A stretch of 64,000 nucleotides of DNA, from NCBI RefSeq assembly GCF_907165195.1, contig NZ_OU015584.1, positions 62,001 to 126,000 of the forward strand, given 5' to 3'. A program made the translations under genes and the position numbers. Position 1 is the stretch's first letter, and every line of letters begins with the position of its first letter. Origin of the DNA: Parvicella tangerina (GTDB lineage: Bacteria > Bacteroidota > Bacteroidia > Flavobacteriales_D > Parvicellaceae). Below, piece by piece: positions 1-9,218 of the stretch. The notes beneath the pieces are model-generated. The model searched no databases. It worked only from the letters and a program-made list of their open reading frames with translations, and was not told the DNA's origin.

Positions 1-62
1 AACTACGTAAATTTTCTTATTTCTTTCAATAGAGAAAAAACGCTTCTAAACGTAACTGAATA

Positions 63-1751
63 ATGGATAAAGAAACCAGACAAAATAAGGTGCTTTCTGG
101 AGCCTATAAAAAGAGCAATAATTTTTTTGAAAGTGATGTAATGTTACATCATCATTTAGGGAAAATTTTAAGTGATGAAGCTAAGAATGCCATAGAGCAA
201 AGGCTTTCTTGGATGGGGAATGTGGCCGCAAACGGAATGGATTTCCACTCGCTGAAAGCAGATAAGATGCCTCCAACGCTGGTAAAGCGAGATCAATGGG
301 GTGAAGATATCGATCATATTGAGTTTCATCCAAGCTATTGGTTGTTGGTGGAGTATGCAGTTCGTTCGGGCATGTTTGCGGTAAAATGGCACCCTGAGTT
401 TAGAGAGAAATTATCCGATCAGCTGAACAAAATGAGTTTTGGAATAAGCTATTTATATGCGATGGCCGAAACAGGCATTTATTGTCCACTTTGTATGACG
501 GACGGTGTAGCTGTTTTAATTGACCGTTATTGTAAAGATGAAGATAAAGAACGTCTTCTGCCTAGTATTTATGCTTCAGCAATCGAAGATCTCAAAACAG
601 GAGCGATGTACCTTACCGAGAAAGCGGGAGGATCTGATGTGGGTGCAAATTTAGTGACAGCAACTCATTATAGAGATGACCTATACCTACTGAATGGCGA
701 GAAGTGGTTTTGCAGCAATGCGAATGGGGAGATAGCATTTGTGTTGGCAAGAACAAACCCAGAAATTACAGGCACAAAAGGATTGTCCATATTCCTGGTA
801 GAAAAAACATTGCCAGATGGTTCTGCTAATCCGATGAACATTGTTCGATTAAAGGATAAGCTAGGCGTAAAATCGATGGCAAGTGCTGAGATCATTCTTA
901 CCAATACTGTTGGGAAGTTGGTTGGGGAGGAATTCAAAGGGTTTAAGGTGATGACAGAAATGATTAACCTTTCTAGAGTTTATAATTCAGTAGCGGCACA
1001 AGCTGCTTCGCGTAGAGCACTATCAGAAGCATATCAGTTTTTGAGAGGTAGAGAAACCTTTGGAAAAAATGCTATGCAACATCCGCTGGTAAGAGTGAAA
1101 CTTGAGGAGTTAGGAGCGCTTAACGTGGCTAATTTCTATTTGACATGGAGAGCTGTGGAGGCTTTGGATAATGAGCATGACGAAAATGAACAACAACTAC
1201 TAAGATTGTTAACACCGATGGTGAAACGTTGGAGTGCAGACCGAGGGGTATATATTACACGGGAGTCGATGGAGTTGATGGGCGGTATAGGGTATATTGA
1301 AGATCAAGTGATGCCTAAATTAATGAGAGATATTATGGTATTGCCAATTTGGGAAGGAGCAGGTAATATTATGATTCTGGATATGCTGAGAGCAGCTGCC
1401 AAATCAAACGGTTTGACAGTAATGCTAAAGGAGATAATAGTAAATGCCGCAGACTCGGATTATGCGGAAACCCTTGGACTAGAAGTTCAGAAATTAAAAG
1501 CAACCGCTGAAGAGATCATGCGTTTTGACCAAGATGTTATGCAGGCAAGTTCGAAACCATTTTTTGACCGATTAACTACAGTATACCAAATGAGTTTGAT
1601 GGTTAAAAACTTGGATGGTACAAGTGAAAACTGGATGCTTCCTGCATTAGATTACTTTAAGAAGAATGTTTTGACCAAAAATGAAGAATTGGTGAACACG
1701 AATGTGCTATCACAAGAGGAAATCGACTTACTGCTTGCCTGGAAAGTTTAA
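63..1751 (+). CDS. AidB-like acyl-CoA dehydrogenase
   Basis: A 562-residue flavoprotein of the acyl-CoA dehydrogenase superfamily. Length and layout resemble the AidB branch (E. coli AidB is about 540 residues): an AidB-type N-terminal extension (about 1-160), a middle beta domain containing YLTEKAGGSDVGAN (about 181-194), and a C-terminal helical domain with the family signature GGIGYIEDQVMPKLMRD followed by WEGAGNIM. FAD is the expected cofactor; the substrate is unknown. In E. coli AidB belongs to the alkylation response, but many relatives are plain dehydrogenases, so no DNA-protection role is claimed. It is followed after 10 bases by a small lipoprotein gene on the same strand. Confidence 0.85.
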   Translation: MDKETRQNKVLSGAYKKSNNFFESDVMLHHHLGKILSDEAKNAIEQRLSWMGNVAANGMDFHSLKADKMPPTLVKRDQWGEDIDHIEFHPSYWLLVEYAVRSGMFAVKWHPEFREKLSDQLNKMSFGISYLYAMAETGIYCPLCMTDGVAVLIDRYCKDEDKERLLPSIYASAIEDLKTGAMYLTEKAGGSDVGANLVTATHYRDDLYLLNGEKWFCSNANGEIAFVLARTNPEITGTKGLSIFLVEKTLPDGSANPMNIVRLKDKLGVKSMASAEIILTNTVGKLVGEEFKGFKVMTEMINLSRVYNSVAAQAASRRALSEAYQFLRGRETFGKNAMQHPLVRVKLEELGALNVANFYLTWRAVEALDNEHDENEQQLLRLLTPMVKRWSADRGVYITRESMELMGGIGYIEDQVMPKLMRDIMVLPIWEGAGNIMILDMLRAAAKSNGLTVMLKEIIVNAADSDYAETLGLEVQKLKATAEEIMRFDQDVMQASSKPFFDRLTTVYQMSLMVKNLDGTSENWMLPALDYFKKNVLTKNEELVNTNVLSQEEIDLLLAWKV

Positions 1752-1761
1752 ACCTAAATAA

Positions 1762-2016
1762 ATGAACAGAAAGAATACACTACTAGTACTTGGAGCAACC
1801 ATTGCAATGATGAGTTGCTCTGAATCAAAAGAAGAAGAAAAAAAGGAGTTGTCATTCGATGAAAAAGTGACCGCTGTCTGCGATTGTTTTGATGAAAAAG
1901 CTGAAACAGGAGCACCGCCAAAAGACTGTTTCATGCTTCAAGGGGAATATGAATTAACTGTTGAAGAAGATAGAAGGATCGAGTTTATTCAAACGACCAA
2001 TGAATGTGCGAATTAG
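1762..2016 (+). CDS. Small putative lipoprotein
   Basis: An 84-residue protein with a short positively charged, hydrophobic N-terminus ending in MMSC, which resembles a lipoprotein signal with Cys at about residue 19. After it come an acidic/lysine stretch and four more cysteines (CDC, DCF, ECAN) that could form disulfides in the periplasm. I do not recognise a family. It starts 10 bases after the acyl-CoA dehydrogenase and is probably co-transcribed with it. It ends 12 bases before the stop of the convergent TPR-LuxR gene. Confidence 0.6.
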   Translation: MNRKNTLLVLGATIAMMSCSESKEEEKKELSFDEKVTAVCDCFDEKAETGAPPKDCFMLQGEYELTVEEDRRIEFIQTTNECAN

Positions 2017-2027
2017 GGGCTGAATTT

Positions 2028-3641
2028 TTAGACATCTCCAATTAAGTTGTACCTATGGGCAACTGAAACGGCTTCTGCTCTGCCTCTTACTAGTAGTTTG
2101 GAATAGATTCTTCGAAGATGTGTTTTAATGGTTGATTTAGAAACAAATAGCTTTTCGGCCAGTTGATCATCCGTCCATCCCAAAGCAAGATGCGATAGGA
2201 CTTCCATTTCTCTTTTGCTCAAACTAAGTAATTCTGGTGGAAGTTCTTTCTCTTTTACTGAACTGAATACTTCTTCGAGTAACTCTTCTTTTTCCTCCAA
2301 CGATATCTTTGTTCTATCCAGTTTATCTTGTATGGATTGGTTTAGTTCTTCTAATTTACTTTTGCTATTGCTCAATAAAGCTAGCTGCCCTTTAAGTAAT
2401 AGCGCATTCTTTTGTTTTGAGAAATAGAGAAAAACAACACCGATTATTGATATAATCAGCAGAACTGATACGGAAATCCAAAAGATGAGTTCAGACTTTT
2501 GCTTTTCAATGTAATTTTGCTTTTGCAAGATTTCAAGTTCACCTTCATTGATTAATCTGAGGTGTTTCTCATACTCATACTTCCCTTGCATATCAACAAT
2601 TGCGTAAATATTTTCCTCATTGACGAGTGAATCCTTATACGCTAATTGTTTTTTTAATGCATCCGTTGCGGTAATCCAATTCTCTTCTTCCTCTGCTAGT
2701 GTAGCGATCAAACCATAAATCTCTTTCAAGTTTTTATATGCTCTGGTTTTTAACGCCATTTTCTCCGCTTTTTCAGTAAGAATGTATGCGGAATCCAGTT
2801 GGTTATTTTCGTAAAAGGCATGTCCCAGATTATTCGTTATCGATATGCGTAAATGCATGTCTTCATTCAAACTGTCTAGTGAATAGGCTTTCTTTAAATA
2901 GCTCATTGCATTTTCGCTTTGCTCTAAACTAAGGTAAGCCTCGCCCAGGTTGTTAAGTGTTCTGGCTACTTTGGTAACTGATCCTAAATTTTTGTAGATC
3001 TGATAGGCTTTATTGTTATAAGACACAGCGTTTTCATAGTCTCCCAAGTTTTTATAGGTAATTCCCAAGTTGGTATAAGAAGCGGCAATGCCTGTCGAAT
3101 CACCAATTTGCTTTTTGATCTCCAGTGATTGCTGGTAGTAATCTAATGCAACTTGATAGTTATGTTGAAGATCATATGCCGCTGCAAGATTGTTCAGGTA
3201 AAAACCTTGTCCCATCAGGTTATTGTCTTCTTCCATAAGCTTAAGTGCCTCTATAAAATGAAAAACAGCGAGGTCATGAATACCCTTATTCAAATAGGTT
3301 TTTCCCAGATTGTTATGAGTAAGTGATAGATCCTTAAGGTCTTTCCAGTTTTTCTTGTATTCAAGACATTGACTTAATTGACTAATTGCTTTGTCATAAT
3401 TTCCTGCTTTACGGTTCAATTCACCTGCTTGATCAAGGAAGTAGGTAATATAAACAGTATCTCCCGAAGTGAAAGCGATTGGAAGATTCTCCTCGGATAT
3501 TTTCAATCCCTTTTTCTGATCAGTAAAAAAAAGTGTGTCCACAGCAAGCTTGGCAGATTCAAGTTGTTTGGTTTGACCCAGAGCTTGAATGGAAAAAAGG
3601 CTAAAAAAAAGTAAAAGTAACAGGTGTTTCAAGTTGATCAT
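2028..3641 (-). CDS. TPR-containing membrane LuxR-type transcriptional regulator
   Basis: About 537 residues. Order of parts: an export signal ending near ALGQ, six to seven tetratricopeptide repeats (about 70-330; repeated NNLG and YxxAxxYxxKAY patterns), one membrane helix (about 384-407), a short coiled coil, and a C-terminal LuxR/GerE helix-turn-helix (about 474-537, SKREMEVLSHLALGW and SKSTIKTHLRRIYSKL). This architecture is common in Bacteroidota: a periplasmic TPR sensor tethering a cytoplasmic DNA-binding domain. I chose the ATG at 3641 over an in-frame TTG at 3647, because the ATG directly precedes the signal peptide. A TAGCTTTG -7-like box lies on the minus strand at 3661-3668. It is divergent from a 63-residue HTH-only gene, which may be its partner or target. 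Confidence 0.85.
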   Translation of the reverse strand: MINLKHLLLLLFFSLFSIQALGQTKQLESAKLAVDTLFFTDQKKGLKISEENLPIAFTSGDTVYITYFLDQAGELNRKAGNYDKAISQLSQCLEYKKNWKDLKDLSLTHNNLGKTYLNKGIHDLAVFHFIEALKLMEEDNNLMGQGFYLNNLAAAYDLQHNYQVALDYYQQSLEIKKQIGDSTGIAASYTNLGITYKNLGDYENAVSYNNKAYQIYKNLGSVTKVARTLNNLGEAYLSLEQSENAMSYLKKAYSLDSLNEDMHLRISITNNLGHAFYENNQLDSAYILTEKAEKMALKTRAYKNLKEIYGLIATLAEEEENWITATDALKKQLAYKDSLVNEENIYAIVDMQGKYEYEKHLRLINEGELEILQKQNYIEKQKSELIFWISVSVLLIISIIGVVFLYFSKQKNALLLKGQLALLSNSKSKLEELNQSIQDKLDRTKISLEEKEELLEEVFSSVKEKELPPELLSLSKREMEVLSHLALGWTDDQLAEKLFVSKSTIKTHLRRIYSKLLVRGRAEAVSVAHRYNLIGDV

Positions 3642-3697
3642 CTTCAAGAGTTATGGTCAGCAAAGCTAAGCAATAAAAAAGCTTGTTTGAATGTAAA

Positions 3698-3718
3698 AAC
3701 CCCTGATTTTATGGGGTT
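3698..3718. other. Hairpin in the divergent regulator spacer
   Basis: AACCCC (3698-3703) and GGGGTT (3713-3718) form a 6-bp stem around a 9-base loop, between the TPR-LuxR gene and the HTH-only gene. A second hairpin, TCATCC-TTTC-GGATGA, lies at 3731-3746. Because the genes diverge, these are not ordinary terminators; they may be operators or leader structures. Confidence 0.35.
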
Positions 3719-3801
3719 ATACACTAAAAATCATCCTTTCGGATGACAAAATTTGATGATGCTACTTCGAATTTTGTGATATCAAAATAACGAAAAAGCC
3801 C

Positions 3802-3993
3802 ATGAACTTAACTAAGAGAGAAAAGACCGTTAGCGATATGATGTTGAAAGGAAAATCAAACGCAGAAATTTCGAACGAATTGTGCATTTCTGTCAATACG
3901 GTTAAAACACATGTGGCTAGAGTGCTCAAAAAAGAAAACGTGAAAAACAGAATACAATTAATAACGAAACAAGTAAATAAAAATTCAAAATGA
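3802..3993 (+). CDS. Standalone LuxR-type HTH protein
   Basis: A 63-residue protein made almost only of a LuxR/GerE DNA-binding domain: LTKREKTVSDMMLKGKSNAE (3-22), then the recognition helix in SVNTVKTHVARVLKK. There is no receiver, sensor or membrane segment. The stop overlaps the start of the next gene (ATGA at 3990-3993), so the two are translationally coupled. It diverges from a large TPR-LuxR regulator with a related HTH. I infer a small regulator of its own operon or a competitor at the same sites. Full-length LuxR regulators are usually 200 or more residues, so the isolated domain is notable; no upstream in-frame extension is evident. Confidence 0.75.
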   Translation: MNLTKREKTVSDMMLKGKSNAEISNELCISVNTVKTHVARVLKKENVKNRIQLITKQVNKNSK

Positions 3994-5288
3994 AAAGATT
4001 AATTACAATGAGTCTTGGGGCGATGTTGTGCGCCTCAGCGAGTGCACAATTAACCGTTACACAAGGAGGAAAGGAGATCAAAGAGTTGAAGTGTGATATG
4101 GAAGACGTCCACCTCAGCTTTGTTTTACCTTCCAATTACAAGAGCTATGAAAAAATAGAGGTAGCACTAAGAAAGAACGCTCCCGAAAATAACGCATCAG
4201 ACCCAAACCTCTATGGTGTGGTGTGGTCTTCTGGTTATTTTGATGGCAAAAAGACGATTGAAGTTGATTTAGTCAACGAGAGTGGAGGTAGTGATTTTTA
4301 CAGGGGTATGCTTGAGTTTAATTTAGACGATCCTTGCTATGACCCGATGAGAAGCTACACCTATCTTGAAGATGTTTTTTATATCAACGGTGCTGTGCAC
4401 GATGGCTGGGAATATCAAAACGGGAAACAAGTGAAAACATACAGGTGGGAAACCATTAAGGAATATAAAGTGAAGCACAGCATAGGTCCCGTTCTTGACT
4501 TTTATTATGGTCCAGATCAGAAATTTACCTTTGATAAGATTGAAGAGGAAGAGGTAGAGCTGGCTAACTATAATGGTAAGACCATGCTCGGAAAGTTTAA
4601 AAAGGCAGAAAAATCTACTGGTAATAATGCGTTTGACATGAGTGGAGCTGCTCCAAAGCCTACGTCAGGAGAAATTAAGTTTGTGGCTGAGATTGTGGAA
4701 GCTTCTGAATATTCCATTGATGAATGTATGAAGGGGGTTGAGTTTAATTTGGTGAGGTCTTCCAATGAATCATTTGTAATTAACGGGTTTGCCATTCCAT
4801 TTGATCATCAGCACACTTTTAATGTTGAACATGTTTATTTGCCTGTAACACCTGAGGGAGCGCAAGGTGGTAAGAAAGAGGAAGAGCCAAAAAGTGGAGG
4901 TTTGAGTAAGTTAAAAAAGTTTGCAGGTCAATTTACTTCTTCGCAAAAGGGAGGTAGTTTATCTAAATCAGAAAATGAAGAATTGGCGAATAAAATCGCT
5001 CAGAACTCTAATGATTATTTCAACTGGTCAGACGCCAAATTGGGCAACTTATCGGTAAAGAAATTGGAAATTGAAGTGTATGAGGGTAGTCAGGTATCTT
5101 CTAACGATGCTTGGGCTACGTATGTAAAGGATGATGAAGTTGGAAAAACAAGGAAGTTACTGATCTACATTGGTCAGAGCGGAGAGGATATTTTCTGTGT
5201 AGCCATGTACAAAAAGGATCATGAAGGCTTAACGCCAGAGGAGACGAAGTTCATTTCAAATGTAGAAAGCACCTTTAAAGTACTGTAA
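3990..5288 (+). CDS. Exported protein of unknown function
   Basis: A 432-residue protein with a clear signal peptide (cleavage after ASASAQ, about residue 20). I recognise no family. The first half looks beta-rich with many aromatic residues. A low-complexity linker (about 290-330; GGKKEEEPKSGG and SSQKGGSLSK) separates it from a C-terminal part of about 100 residues ending in FISNVESTFKVL. Translation is coupled to the HTH-only gene by a 4-base overlap, and the downstream lipoprotein gene starts one base after its stop, so the three genes form one operon. Location is probably periplasm or outer membrane. Confidence 0.7.
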   Translation: MKRLITMSLGAMLCASASAQLTVTQGGKEIKELKCDMEDVHLSFVLPSNYKSYEKIEVALRKNAPENNASDPNLYGVVWSSGYFDGKKTIEVDLVNESGGSDFYRGMLEFNLDDPCYDPMRSYTYLEDVFYINGAVHDGWEYQNGKQVKTYRWETIKEYKVKHSIGPVLDFYYGPDQKFTFDKIEEEEVELANYNGKTMLGKFKKAEKSTGNNAFDMSGAAPKPTSGEIKFVAEIVEASEYSIDECMKGVEFNLVRSSNESFVINGFAIPFDHQHTFNVEHVYLPVTPEGAQGGKKEEEPKSGGLSKLKKFAGQFTSSQKGGSLSKSENEELANKIAQNSNDYFNWSDAKLGNLSVKKLEIEVYEGSQVSSNDAWATYVKDDEVGKTRKLLIYIGQSGEDIFCVAMYKKDHEGLTPEETKFISNVESTFKVL

Positions 5289-5289
5289 G

Positions 5290-5802
5290 ATGAGAAAACT
5301 AACAGTAATTATTGTTGGTATTGTGGTGCTGTTCAGCGCCTGTTCAGTGGAAGTTAAAAAGGAGGAGCTTAAGCCTATGTTGTTTGGGCAATCTAGAGGG
5401 TTAATTGCTGGAGTTGATATTGGCGATACATGGGAGGAAGTAAAAGAAAATTATCCAGAAGGGTGGACGGTGAGAGAAAGTCATGAAGATGGATTGGATA
5501 TTTATCAAATCAGAAAGGACTGGGATGAAGGTTCCAATTATATGAATCTGTCTTTTGGTTTTGATGAAGAAGGCTTAATTAACGAAATGCGCTACACGTT
5601 GACGCTTTCAGACAAGAGTCGATTAGCATTAGTCGAGGTTCAAAAGATGTTTATTGCTGATTTCAATAGAGTAACACTTCAAGAGAAAACAGATCAATGG
5701 AAATATTACGGTCCAGATGGAAATCCCTATATAATATCACTTCAAGTAATAGAACTCAATGAAAACACAGAAAGCTTAGCGATAGATGTGGTAAAGGTGT
5801 AA
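5290..5802 (+). CDS. Putative lipoprotein, last gene of the HTH operon
   Basis: A 170-residue protein with the lipobox LFSAC (Cys about residue 19) preceded by a hydrophobic signal. The mature part includes DIGDTWEEVKENYPEGW and a short repeat-like fold reminiscent of small periplasmic SmpA-like modules, but I cannot assign a family. It starts immediately after the preceding exported protein. A stem-loop terminator lies downstream inside the 3' end of the convergent ribF gene. Confidence 0.65.
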   Translation: MRKLTVIIVGIVVLFSACSVEVKKEELKPMLFGQSRGLIAGVDIGDTWEEVKENYPEGWTVRESHEDGLDIYQIRKDWDEGSNYMNLSFGFDEEGLINEMRYTLTLSDKSRLALVEVQKMFIADFNRVTLQEKTDQWKYYGPDGNPYIISLQVIELNENTESLAIDVVKV

Positions 5803-5821
5803 TAGATAGCATTACGAACTC

Positions 5822-6745
5822 CTACCTTCTTCTAACCGACTCTTCATCTTTGGAGAGTTGGTTTTTTAGTGCAGTGAGGTCATCAAACTTTTGTTCATCT
5901 CGGATTTTACGGATAAAAGTAAGTGTCAGCTCCTGACCATATAAGTCAGCATTAAAGTCTAGTAAATGGACTTCAATACTGGTTTCGTCACTATCTGCAA
6001 CAGTGGGTTTTGTTCCAATGTTCAACATCCCAGTAAAACGGTTTTCTTTTGTCTGAACAATAACCTCGTAAACCCCATTCCCTGGGATGATCTTGTTGAT
6101 ATCATTAACCTGAAGGTTGGCGGTAGGATAACCCAGTTCGCGACCTAATTTAGCGCCTGCTACGACAGTTCCAGTCATACAAAACGGATGCCCCAGAAAT
6201 TCATTCGCAATTTTAATATCACCTTTCTCGATTGCCCTTCGAACTTTAGTAGAACTAACCGTGATTTCATCAATATCCTGAGCCGTGATTTCAACAACTT
6301 CAAAATCATAGATCGGACCAAGCTCCCTTAAAAGTTCAATGTCTCCTTCACGATTTCTTCCAAAGTGATGGTCATAACCAATAACGATCGTCTTAATACC
6401 AATTTTATTGACCAGAATATCGCGAACGTACTCCACGGGAGACATCCTTGAAAGGCTCTTTTCAAACGCCATGTAGATCACATGATCTAATCCAAATTGT
6501 TCTAGCAGTGCAGTTTTCTCCTCAATCGTATTGATCAACTTCAAAGAATCATCATCCGGAAAAAGGACTTTTCTGGGGTGTGGATGGAAGGTAAGTAAAA
6601 CACTCTCGCCATTTTTTTCTTGCGCAAGTTCGTTAATACGTGATATGATCTTCTGATGACCGACATGTACTCCATCAAAAGTTCCTACGGTAAGAATTGG
6701 GTTCTTGATCTCTCCGATCTCGTTAATACTCTTGTGTATAATCAA
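5822..6745 (-). CDS. ribF: Bifunctional riboflavin kinase / FAD synthetase
   Basis: A 307-residue RibF. The N-terminal adenylyltransferase domain (about 1-185) shows VGTFDGVHVGHQ, the HxGH-type nucleotide-binding motif. The C-terminal riboflavin kinase domain (about 190-305) shows GRELGYPTANL. It converts riboflavin to FMN and then FAD in the cytoplasm. Length fits the family. The start codon is TTG (6743-6745); there is no nearby in-frame ATG, and the protein begins correctly for RibF. A TAACTTTG -7 box lies upstream on the minus strand at 6765-6772. The gene's 3' end also carries a terminator hairpin for the convergent operon. Confidence 0.95.
   Translation of the reverse strand: MIIHKSINEIGEIKNPILTVGTFDGVHVGHQKIISRINELAQEKNGESVLLTFHPHPRKVLFPDDDSLKLINTIEEKTALLEQFGLDHVIYMAFEKSLSRMSPVEYVRDILVNKIGIKTIVIGYDHHFGRNREGDIELLRELGPIYDFEVVEITAQDIDEITVSSTKVRRAIEKGDIKIANEFLGHPFCMTGTVVAGAKLGRELGYPTANLQVNDINKIIPGNGVYEVIVQTKENRFTGMLNIGTKPTVADSDETSIEVHLLDFNADLYGQELTLTFIRKIRDEQKFDDLTALKNQLSKDEESVRRR
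5834..5867 (+). terminator. Rho-independent terminator embedded in ribF
   Basis: AACCGACTCT (5834-5843) pairs with AGAGTTGGTT (5854-5863) in a 10-bp stem with one G-U pair and a 10-base loop, followed directly by a run of T to 5867. On the plus strand it lies 32 bases after the lipoprotein stop codon and probably ends that operon. It is also coding sequence for the last residues of ribF. Confidence 0.65.
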
Positions 6746-6764
6746 CTTCTCTCGTCTTGAATCA

Positions 6765-6772
6765 CAAAGTTA
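6765..6772 (-). promoter_or_regulatory. -7 box of ribF
   Basis: On the minus strand this reads TAACTTTG, a full match to the Bacteroidota -7 consensus TAnnTTTG. It would place transcription start about 12 bases before the TTG start of ribF. No clear TTTG -33 element is present. Confidence 0.45.
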
Positions 6773-6878
6773 GGAATTTGAAAGCATTAGGGAATGTCAT
6801 AGAAAGGTAATTATTCATTTCAGACTGATAAAAATCACCTATTATTTACTGAATAGTTGTTTTTTTGTACCCGTTTTT

Positions 6879-9218
6879 ATGCAAAGATTACTTATTGTTA
6901 TATTCATACTAAGTGCGGGATGGTTGAATGCTCAGACCCAAAGCATTCGTGGAATAGTGCTGAATAACTTTAACGAACTTCCCATAGAAGATGTTCAGGT
7001 AAAAGTACTGTTGAATGACTCTATAGTTAAAACGGCATTTACCAACGAAAAAGGAGAGTTCTTGTTTGTTAAGGTGCCTTTAGGGATGTATGACATCTCT
7101 TTTAAACATGTGAACTATGAGTCTTTTATTTTGCCCGATATTACATTGATTTCTAGTCGAGAAACTTATTTGGAGGTTGAATTGGTGGAGCGTTTAGAAC
7201 AGCTCGAAGAGTTCAGCGTTTCGAAGCCTAAAAAAGATCGCTCTAAGACCAACAACGAAATGGTCACCAATAGTGTGAAAACCATTTATCCGCAGGATAT
7301 GAAAAAACTGGCAGGGAGTTTAGATGACCCGATCCGAGTGGCTGGAATGATGCCCGGAGTGACTTCTGATGCGGCTTTTTCAGAGAACTTCATTTCCATC
7401 AGAGGAAATTCACCCAGAGGGCTTAAATACATGATGGAGGGAATTGAGCTGTTCAACCCGACTCATTTCGCACGAATTGGTAGTTCAGGTGGGACCTTCA
7501 CGATCTTTTCAATGCAGTTATTGGATAAGAGTGATTTCTTCACTGGGGCATTTCCTGCAGAATATAGCAATGCTATGGGGGGAGTGCTAGATGTTAACTT
7601 TCGCTCAGGAAACAATACCAGTAGGAACTATGCGGTAAACATAGGAACGTTAGGTTTGGACTTGGCAGCGGAAGGGCCGTTTAACAAAAACAATAAGTCG
7701 AGCTATTTGGTCAATTATCGCTATTCAGTTGTGGGAATGGCTCGATTAATTGGATATCCGACTCAACCCACGTATCAGGATCTTTCTTACGTACTGGATT
7801 TTCCGATGAAGAAAGGCAATTTAAAGCTGTTCGGGATGGCAGGCACAAGCGACCGTAAGCGAATTGCAGTTGCAGATAGTACCGTTTGGGAAGGAGATAT
7901 TGATCGGTACAACTTGTCGTTGCGAGGAGATATGATGACCATTGGAGGTGTTTATGACAGAAATGTAGGGGAGAAGACATTGTTGAAACTGACCTTGGCA
8001 GGCGGTGCCTCCAGACAAATTGACAACCAGAATTATATCATGGATGATTACTCAGAGATCATTCGTAGAAAAAACGAGTATAGTTCGATTCCGCTGACAG
8101 GTGCGTTTTCAATCAAACACAAGTTTTCGATTCGGCATACTAATAAAACGGGAGTCTCGGCAGATTATACCACCCACAACTGGGATGTCTTAAAGTATGA
8201 TTTCGAAAGAGCTCATTTGGATACACTGGTGATCGGAACAGGAGCATCTCAAACCTACAAAGCCTTTACGCAATCTCGATTTCTCTTGAATGAGAATTGG
8301 TCGTTGAATCTCGGGGTGGCTGGTTTGTATTATAGCGTGAATCAAAAGTACAGCATTGAACCTCGAGTAGGGATTGCTTATGAAACTAATAAAATAGGTA
8401 GGTTTAGTCTCGCCATGGGTAGACATAGCCAAATTGAGAATTACGCAACCTACCTGTATCAATCCTCAGATAGTCTGGGGAATACCATTTATCCGAATAA
8501 GTCGCTGGACTTTGTAAAAGCCTATCATGCGATTGCAGGATACCGAACTACAATCTTCAAAAATCATTATTTAAACGTAGAGACCTATTACCAATACTTG
8601 TTCGATGTGCCTGTGGAACCGAATGGTACATTTTCAATGTTGAATATAGCCGAGCTGGAGGAAGTACGTAACTTAAGTAATGATGGAATTGGTGAAAATG
8701 TTGGGTTGGATGTGTCGATTGAACGTTACGCTAATAAAGGGTTGTATTATATGATCAACGCAAGTATTTATAGCTCCAGGTACCAAGGGGGAGATAAGAT
8801 TTGGAGAAGTACAGAGTTTGATCAAGGGTTCAATATCAAGTTTCTGGCTGGGAAAGAATACATTGTAGGAGAAAAGAAAGGCAAGACGAATTACATTGGT
8901 TGGAATACTAATCTGGCGTATGTTGGTGGAAGACCTTATACACCTATTGACCTGGCAGCTTCAGAAGCAGAGCAAGAAACCATTTATAATGAATCCCTGG
9001 CGTTTACTGAACGAGAAGATAATTTGTTGTTTTTAGATGTGACATTCACCTATAAGATCAATAAGTACAATCATACGGGAATCTGGTCTTTGCAGATCAA
9101 GAATTTGTTTTCCAATGGTAATGCCATTTACAGAGAATACGATGCGGTACTAAAGGAAGAAGTAACCGTTCCATCGTCTAGCTTCTTTCCAAACTTGAGT
9201 TATAAGATACTTTTCTAG
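6879..9218 (+). CDS. TonB-dependent receptor with carboxypeptidase-like N-terminal domain
   Basis: A 779-residue outer-membrane protein: signal peptide ending WLNAQ, a CarboxypepD-regulatory-like beta domain (about 22-105; IRGIVLNNFNELPIEDVQV), a plug domain (about 140-250; ISIRGNSPRGLKYMMEG, PAEYSNAMGGVLDV) and a beta barrel to the C-terminus, which ends in the aromatic LSYKILF. The family imports large nutrients or siderophores using TonB energy. There is no SusD partner nearby, so the substrate is open. It stops in the same CTAG (9215-9218) used as stop by the convergent hydrolase gene. Confidence 0.85.
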   Translation: MQRLLIVIFILSAGWLNAQTQSIRGIVLNNFNELPIEDVQVKVLLNDSIVKTAFTNEKGEFLFVKVPLGMYDISFKHVNYESFILPDITLISSRETYLEVELVERLEQLEEFSVSKPKKDRSKTNNEMVTNSVKTIYPQDMKKLAGSLDDPIRVAGMMPGVTSDAAFSENFISIRGNSPRGLKYMMEGIELFNPTHFARIGSSGGTFTIFSMQLLDKSDFFTGAFPAEYSNAMGGVLDVNFRSGNNTSRNYAVNIGTLGLDLAAEGPFNKNNKSSYLVNYRYSVVGMARLIGYPTQPTYQDLSYVLDFPMKKGNLKLFGMAGTSDRKRIAVADSTVWEGDIDRYNLSLRGDMMTIGGVYDRNVGEKTLLKLTLAGGASRQIDNQNYIMDDYSEIIRRKNEYSSIPLTGAFSIKHKFSIRHTNKTGVSADYTTHNWDVLKYDFERAHLDTLVIGTGASQTYKAFTQSRFLLNENWSLNLGVAGLYYSVNQKYSIEPRVGIAYETNKIGRFSLAMGRHSQIENYATYLYQSSDSLGNTIYPNKSLDFVKAYHAIAGYRTTIFKNHYLNVETYYQYLFDVPVEPNGTFSMLNIAELEEVRNLSNDGIGENVGLDVSIERYANKGLYYMINASIYSSRYQGGDKIWRSTEFDQGFNIKFLAGKEYIVGEKKGKTNYIGWNTNLAYVGGRPYTPIDLAASEAEQETIYNESLAFTEREDNLLFLDVTFTYKINKYNHTGIWSLQIKNLFSNGNAIYREYDAVLKEEVTVPSSSFFPNLSYKILF

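Noticed and set aside
3698-3746. Rho-independent terminators between the two regulators
   Set aside because: The genes diverge, so no transcript ends here; stems are short and have no T run.
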